Below, piece after piece: positions 63,943 to 64,000 of a stretch of 64,000 nt of DNA. A program made the translations under genes and the position numbers. The notes beneath the pieces are model-generated. The model was given only the letters and a program-made list of their open reading frames with translations. It did no database searches and was not told where the DNA came from. Numbering within the stretch: the stretch's first letter is position 1; the number at the start of each line of letters is the position of its first letter. This DNA comes from Micrococcaceae bacterium RIT 802 (GTDB taxonomy: Bacteria; Actinomycetota; Actinomycetes; Actinomycetales; Micrococcaceae), in the NCBI GenBank assembly GCA_016892645.1, contig JAFEMX010000017.1:22800-86799 (forward strand), read 5' to 3'.

Positions 63943-64000
63943 TTAGCTGGTGTCGCCCGGTGGTGGTGGTGCTTGGGACCGGTAGACGTGCCCCGTGGGG
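63943..64000 (-). CDS. C-terminal tail of a probable HNH/DUF222 protein (truncated)
   Basis: Eighteen codons open to the window edge encode PTGHVYRSQAPPPPGDTS then TAA. This tail resembles the end of DUF222/HNH (13E12-like) proteins common in Arthrobacter-type genomes, from memory. Too short for certainty. The gene would converge on the phosphotransferase. Confidence 0.4.
   Translation of the reverse strand, partial: PTGHVYRSQAPPPPGDTS

Noticed and set aside
1..64000. tRNA, rRNA, tmRNA, mobile elements and CRISPR
   Set aside because: No T-loop GTTCGA context with acceptor pairing, transposase, integrase or spacer-repeat pattern was found on either strand.

Overview
This is a high-GC actinobacterial chromosome segment. 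Gene content and order point to the Micrococcaceae (Arthrobacter and relatives), although nothing here fixes the genus. The clues are the dense GC-rich coding, the order recA-recX-miaB-miaA-dapF-hflX-dinG beside lexA, the order rimP-nusA-ylxR-infB-rbfA-truB-ribF-rpsO-pnp, a ClgR-type regulator behind ftsK-pgsA-cinA, DUF3046 next to recA, and an IF3 with a long Ala/Pro/Lys tail. I see no tRNA or rRNA gene, insertion sequence, prophage or CRISPR array. It is a core chromosomal region.

Layout. 1-2.0 kb: the 3' end of a penicillin-binding protein and a small HExxH protein. 2.0-5.0 kb: CDF metal transporter, Nudix hydrolase and pyroglutamyl peptidase with 4-base overlaps, plus an rRNA/tRNA methyltransferase. 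5.1-7.5 kb: infC-rpmI-rplT, preceded by a leader with mutually exclusive hairpins. 7.5-12.3 kb: DUF1844 gene and the his operon hisC-hisB-hisH-(50-aa membrane protein)-hisA-sseB. 12.4-24.4 kb: SOS and RNA-modification block (LysM protein/lexA, dinG, hflX, dapF, miaA, miaB, recX, recA, DUF3046, MarR). 24.5-31.8 kb: clgR, cinA, pgsA, ftsK, rnj, dapA. 32-36.2 kb: membrane acyltransferase-like protein, GAP-family protein and a NarL-type two-component system. 36.2-44.5 kb: dapB and a molybdenum block (moaE, moaB, moaC, moeA, modB, modA, a HTH-TOBE regulator, divergent moaA-moaD). 44.7-50.5 kb: AGCS symporter, M16 peptidase, pnp, rpsO. 50.6-61.4 kb: methyltransferase, ribF, two membrane proteins, truB, a secreted ScyD/ScyE-like protein inserted on the opposite strand, rbfA, infB, ylxR, nusA, rimP. 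61.6-64 kb: DUF4439 protein, phosphotransferase, and the tail of a probable HNH protein.

Functional themes. The window holds most of the accessory translation machinery (IF2, IF3, L20, L35, S15, RbfA, RimP, NusA, TruB, MiaA/B, HflX), RNA decay (PNPase, RNase J), the SOS core with a perfect box upstream of recA, diaminopimelate synthesis (dapA, dapB, dapF), histidine synthesis, and most of molybdenum cofactor synthesis with two of three molybdate transporter subunits.

Most interesting observations: a three-part alternative-pairing leader with a 10-codon mini-ORF upstream of infC, which itself seems to start at ATC; L20 fused to a C-terminal sunset-type domain; a 13-bp perfect inverted repeat over the start of the molybdenum regulator; a molybdate transporter cluster without modC; a ScyD-like gene splitting rbfA from truB, with its own promoter and a heavily folded leader; and several transcription units that appear to begin with leaderless start codons.
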